Part shown: positions 61,148 to 64,000 of the stretch, piece by piece
Numbering within the stretch: the first letter of the stretch is position 1
Layout: every line of letters starts with the position of its first letter
Source of the DNA: CAYQOX01 sp964419335
Lineage (GTDB): Bacteria > Hinthialibacterota > Hinthialibacteria > Hinthialibacterales > Hinthialibacteraceae
NCBI GenBank assembly: GCA_964419335.1
Contig: CAYQOX010000026.1
Span: 1-64,000, forward strand
Length of the DNA stretch: 64,000 bases
Direction: 5' to 3'
Translations under genes and position numbers: made by a program
The notes under the pieces: model-generated
What the model saw: only the letters and a program-made list of their open reading frames with translations
Told to the model about the DNA's origin: nothing
The model's database searches: none

Positions 61148-62776
61148 TTGGAACATTCCACACGTTTTATTTTCGTCACAGGAGGTGTATGCTCTTCCCT
61201 TGGCAAAGGCATCGCATGCGCGTCCATCGGTTGTCTCTTAGAAGCCCGCGGCTATAAAGTCTCTTTACAAAAGTTCGACCCCTACATCAACGTCGACCCC
61301 GGCACCATGAGCCCCTACCAGCACGGGGAGGTCTATGTCACCGAAGACGGCGCCGAAACCGACCTCGACGTCGGCTATTATGAACGCTTTACCCACAGCA
61401 AAATTACACACAAAAATAGCGTCTCTACCGGCCAAATCTACGAAACCGTCATCAAAAAAGAACGCCGCGGCGGCTATCTCGGCAAAACCGTCCAACTCGT
61501 CCCCCACGTCACCGACGAAATCAAACGCCGCATCTACGAAGTCGCCGAAGATTGCAAACCCGACTTCCAAATCTGTGAAATCGGCGGCACCGTCGGCGAT
61601 ATCGAAGGCTACCCCTTCCTCGAATCCATACGCCAAGTGGGATGGGAACTCGGCCGCGAACGCGTCCTCTATATTCACTTAACCCTCGTTCCCCTTATCT
61701 CCGCCGCCGGCGAATTCAAAACCAAACCCACCCAACATAGCGTCAATAAATTACGCGAAATCGGGATCCAACCTGCCATCCTTCTCTGCCGCACCCCCCA
61801 CGCTCTGAATCGCGAAATGAAAGAGAAAATCGCCCTCTTCTGCAATCTCCCTCCCAACGCCGTCGTTAGCGCAAGAGACATCAAATCAACCATCTACGAA
61901 ATTCCCCTGGTCTACCGCGATGAAGGCCTGGATGACCTCGTCACCGATTATTTCGGCCTCAATCGCGGTGAACCCGATATGCGCGATTGGAAAAAAATCG
62001 TCTCTATCATCAAAAATCCGCGCAAAGGCCCGGTCACCATCGCCGTCGTCGGCAAATACATCAATCTCCAAGACGCCTACCGCTCCATCTATGACGCCCT
62101 CATCCACGGCGGCATTGGCAACAAAGCCGAAGTTCTCATCCGCCGGGTTCACGCCGAAGAAATCGAGAAAAAAGGACCCGACCAACTCCTCCAAGATGTC
62201 GACGGCATCCTCGTCCCCTGGGGCTTCGGTAAACGTGGCACCCACGGCAAAGTCATGGCCATCCAATACGCCCGCACTCACCAAATCCCCTACTTCGGCA
62301 TCTGCCTGGGCATGCAATGCAGCGTCGTTGAGTTTGCCCAACATGTCCTCGGCCTCAATAACGCCTCCAGCACCGAATTTGAGCCGGATACCGAACACCC
62401 CGTCATCAGCCTCATGGACGAACAACGCAAAATCGTCGACAAAGGCGGGACCATGCGCCTGGGCGCCTATCCTTGCGTCCTCAAACGCGGCTCCAAAGCC
62501 CGCTCCGCCTATGGCCAAGACGAAATCCAAGAACGCCATCGCCACCGCTGGGAATTCAACTACGACTACCGCGAACTATTTGAAAAACAAGGCTTCCTCG
62601 TCAGCGGCACCTCACCCGATGGACAACTTGTTGAAATCATTGAACTAAAAGATCACCCCTGGTTCTTAGGCTGCCAGTTTCACCCAGAACTAAAATCCCG
62701 GCCTCGTGAGCCTCATCCTCTCTTCAAAGCCTTCATCAAAGCCGCCTTGAAATACAAAGATCAAGCCCTGGAGTAA
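61148..62776 (+). CDS. pyrG: CTP synthase
   Basis: Makes CTP from UTP and glutamine (542 residues). Start is TTG at 61148, supported by GAGGGATC just upstream; no in-frame ATG fits. The synthase domain has FVTGGVCSSLGKGIACAS (P-loop) and KFDPYINVDPGTMSPYQHGE. The class I glutamine amidotransferase domain follows, with PYFGICLGMQCSVVEFA (nucleophile Cys386) and the His-Glu pair in CQFHPELKSRP. All motifs and length are normal. It is followed after 3 nt by lptC, an order in which pyrG often precedes kdsA or LPS genes. Confidence 0.97.
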   Translation: MEHSTRFIFVTGGVCSSLGKGIACASIGCLLEARGYKVSLQKFDPYINVDPGTMSPYQHGEVYVTEDGAETDLDVGYYERFTHSKITHKNSVSTGQIYETVIKKERRGGYLGKTVQLVPHVTDEIKRRIYEVAEDCKPDFQICEIGGTVGDIEGYPFLESIRQVGWELGRERVLYIHLTLVPLISAAGEFKTKPTQHSVNKLREIGIQPAILLCRTPHALNREMKEKIALFCNLPPNAVVSARDIKSTIYEIPLVYRDEGLDDLVTDYFGLNRGEPDMRDWKKIVSIIKNPRKGPVTIAVVGKYINLQDAYRSIYDALIHGGIGNKAEVLIRRVHAEEIEKKGPDQLLQDVDGILVPWGFGKRGTHGKVMAIQYARTHQIPYFGICLGMQCSVVEFAQHVLGLNNASSTEFEPDTEHPVISLMDEQRKIVDKGGTMRLGAYPCVLKRGSKARSAYGQDEIQERHRHRWEFNYDYRELFEKQGFLVSGTSPDGQLVEIIELKDHPWFLGCQFHPELKSRPREPHPLFKAFIKAALKYKDQALE

Positions 62777-62779
62777 ACC

Positions 62780-63427
62780 TTGACCCCTGACATAAAAAAA
62801 ATCTCCGATTTCACCTTAAACCGCCTAAACCTTCTTGGCCACTATGTAACCAAGATTCCCTGGCTTCCAGTTCTCTTCTGGTCTTGGGTCGTCTTGGTCT
62901 CTTTTTGGATCGAAAACACCTCCGTCTCCAATCCCTCCCACTCCGACGTCGAACCCCAAACCATTCTGCAATTCGAACATTTCCGCTTCGAACAACGCGA
63001 AATGAACGGCCCCCAAATTATCCTACACGCCCCCTCCGCCCTCTACTCCAGCGAAAACCAAGAAATTTTCATGAATGGCCCCACCCTGCAATGGACCTAC
63101 GAAGAGCAGGTCTACTCCGCCACCGGGACACGCGGAACTTTCTTCACCCGGGACACCTTGACCGCCTTCCCTTCTGACTTCGAAATGCTCGAATTATCCG
63201 AGGGCGCCCAAGCCCAAGGCCAAGGCTGGTTCGTTGACTCCCAACGCATGTTCTTTAATAATAAACAAAGAATCTTCGTACTCCCCGAGCCATTCGAAAT
63301 TCAACGAATTTCGAATAACAAAGAATCTCGCGCTCAAATGAAAGGCGGGTACTATTACAATCCCGCAAACGATGATTTAATTCAATTAAATCAAGAAGCC
63401 CTTACAGAACTCGAGGTAAACCCATGA
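62780..63427 (+). CDS. lptC: LptC-like LPS transport protein
   Basis: Bitopic inner-membrane protein (215 residues) of the Lpt bridge that passes LPS from LptBFG to LptA. Start is TTG 62780, 3 nt after pyrG; the end of pyrG supplies GGAG. One transmembrane helix (WLPVLFWSWVVLVSFWI, about 28-46) is followed by a beta-jelly-roll region typical of LptC (QFEHFRFEQREMNGPQIILH, ENQEIFMNGPTLQWTYEEQ, FPSDFEMLELSEGAQAQGQG). Sequence conservation in LptC is low, so the call rests partly on the following LptA-like gene, with which it overlaps by 4 nt. Confidence 0.82.
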   Translation: MTPDIKKISDFTLNRLNLLGHYVTKIPWLPVLFWSWVVLVSFWIENTSVSNPSHSDVEPQTILQFEHFRFEQREMNGPQIILHAPSALYSSENQEIFMNGPTLQWTYEEQVYSATGTRGTFFTRDTLTAFPSDFEMLELSEGAQAQGQGWFVDSQRMFFNNKQRIFVLPEPFEIQRISNNKESRAQMKGGYYYNPANDDLIQLNQEALTELEVNP

Positions 63428-64000
63428 ACCATCACCCTTCGATCAAAACCTTTTCCTTACTCCTCTTGCTCCTCCTCAATTCCTTCCCCGCTTTCACCCA
63501 AGAGCAAGAACAACCCTCCTTTACCTTCACCAGCGATAGCGGCACCGAGTTCTTCGCCGGCGATGATAGCAACCCCAAAATCATCGATGTCCTCTCCGAA
63601 AATCGAACCGTCATCCTAACCCCCCAAGAAGGCCATAACGTCGCCAGCCTGCGTATCCGCCGCGGCACCGAAGAAAGCTGGCTCTATGCCCAAGAAATTC
63701 GCTTCCAAGAACAAACAGAAGCCTTCACCCTCACCGGCGAGGCCCGCATTGAACGCGACGAGGATATCATGATCGGCCCCAAATATATCATCTTCGATCC
63801 CGAAGAAAACGTCCTTACCGTCGAAGGCTACGACAAAGAAAACCCAGCCAAAATCTTATACACCGCCGATCCCAAAACCCAACTCTACTGCGAAGCCCTT
63901 CAATGCCGCCTCATCTTCGAACAAGTCGAGACTTCCCGCAAATTGAAAGATGTCGAATTCATTACAAACTACCAATGGCACGTTTTTGGAAGCGAAAACA
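63424..64000 (+). CDS. lptA: LptA/OstA-like periplasmic LPS transport protein (3' truncated by window)
   Basis: Open from ATG 63424 (ATGA overlap with lptC) to the end of the window, 192 codons seen. The N-terminus is a signal peptide (MNHHPSIKTFSLLLLLLLNS, then FPAFTQ). The mature part repeats short beta-strand units of the OstA type (SLRIRRGTEESWLYAQEIRF, TLTGEARIERDEDIMIGPK, EENVLTVEGYDKEN). LptA forms the periplasmic oligomer that carries LPS to LptDE. The C-terminus is outside the window, so an LptD-N-like protein cannot be excluded. Confidence 0.76.
   Translation, partial: MNHHPSIKTFSLLLLLLLNSFPAFTQEQEQPSFTFTSDSGTEFFAGDDSNPKIIDVLSENRTVILTPQEGHNVASLRIRRGTEESWLYAQEIRFQEQTEAFTLTGEARIERDEDIMIGPKYIIFDPEENVLTVEGYDKENPAKILYTADPKTQLYCEALQCRLIFEQVETSRKLKDVEFITNYQWHVFGSEN

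Noticed and set aside
61886..62545. Long open frame (219 codons) antisense to pyrG
   Set aside because: It follows from the C-ending codon bias of pyrG; composition is Ala/Asp/Phe rich without family motifs, and it has no ribosome site.
1..64000. CRISPR arrays, rRNA genes, prophage or complete insertion sequences
   Set aside because: No regularly spaced repeats, no rRNA signatures, no transposase, integrase or phage structural genes were found in any frame.

Overview
The window looks like a chromosomal segment of an uncultured Gram-negative, diderm bacterium. Evidence for an outer membrane and LPS is direct: a Tol-Pal block, lpxB, lptC/lptA and several lipoproteins. Exported sugar-handling proteins (a Tat-signal Gfo/Idh/MocA oxidoreductase and a double DUF1080 protein), an XPB-type helicase and a citramalate synthase give a gene mix often met in Planctomycetes/Verrucomicrobia-like and related candidate phyla. 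No rRNA or other phylogenetic marker is present beyond pyrG and secDF, so the phylum is an inference. No stop-codon reassignment is seen. TTG or GTG starts are used in several genes.

Layout. Positions 1-3.4 kb (+): the 3' end of a TonB/TolA-like gene, tolB, a secreted OmpA-domain protein and the Pal lipoprotein, closed by a strong terminator. 3.5-9.7 kb (-): one likely transcript of XPB helicase, a helicase-associated protein, a family 5 solute-binding lipoprotein and a GT4 glycosyltransferase. 9.9-11.2 kb (-): an isolated PilC/GspF gene. 11.4-17.2 kb (-): a complete sufBCDSU-sufT Fe-S assembly operon behind a near-consensus promoter covered by two inverted repeats. 17.5-19.5 kb (-): an exported repeat protein. 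19.7-24.1 kb: a HAD hydrolase, a DMT transporter and a double DUF1080 protein, bracketed by two copies of a dispersed 0.22 kb repeat. It also holds a BrnT/BrnA toxin-antitoxin pair flanked by inverted copies of a GC-rich palindrome. 24.1-34.2 kb: Gfo/Idh/MocA oxidoreductase, GNAT, UbiA-family prenyltransferase, an acidic protein, an FAD oxidoreductase overlapping cimA, and a large subtilase.

34.3-38.2 kb (-): hom, an apgM-like gene and lysC, an aspartate-family amino acid block. 38.46 kb: tRNA-Cys(GCA). 38.5-43.9 kb (-): L,D-transpeptidase, hisG, argB, argD, argF and a 49-codon membrane peptide, with several 4-nt overlaps. 44-46.6 kb (-): fused secDF. 46.9-50 kb (+): a polytopic membrane protein with a TPR tail, then lpxB. 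50-60.4 kb (-): a Wzz-type protein, a SurA-like lipoprotein, a repeat-bearing anchored protein and a 2165-residue exported mosaic protein. 61.1-64 kb (+): pyrG, lptC and the start of lptA.

The envelope genes (Tol-Pal, SecDF, LpxB, LptCA, Wzz, L,D-transpeptidase, SurA-like) form one functional theme. Amino acid synthesis (Arg, His entry step, aspartate family, citramalate route to Ile) forms a second, and Fe-S assembly a third. The least explained parts are the 51.5-60.4 kb exported-protein cluster, the 23.0-24.1 kb repeat/toxin island, and a dyad motif shared by the suf promoter and the tRNA-Cys promoter.
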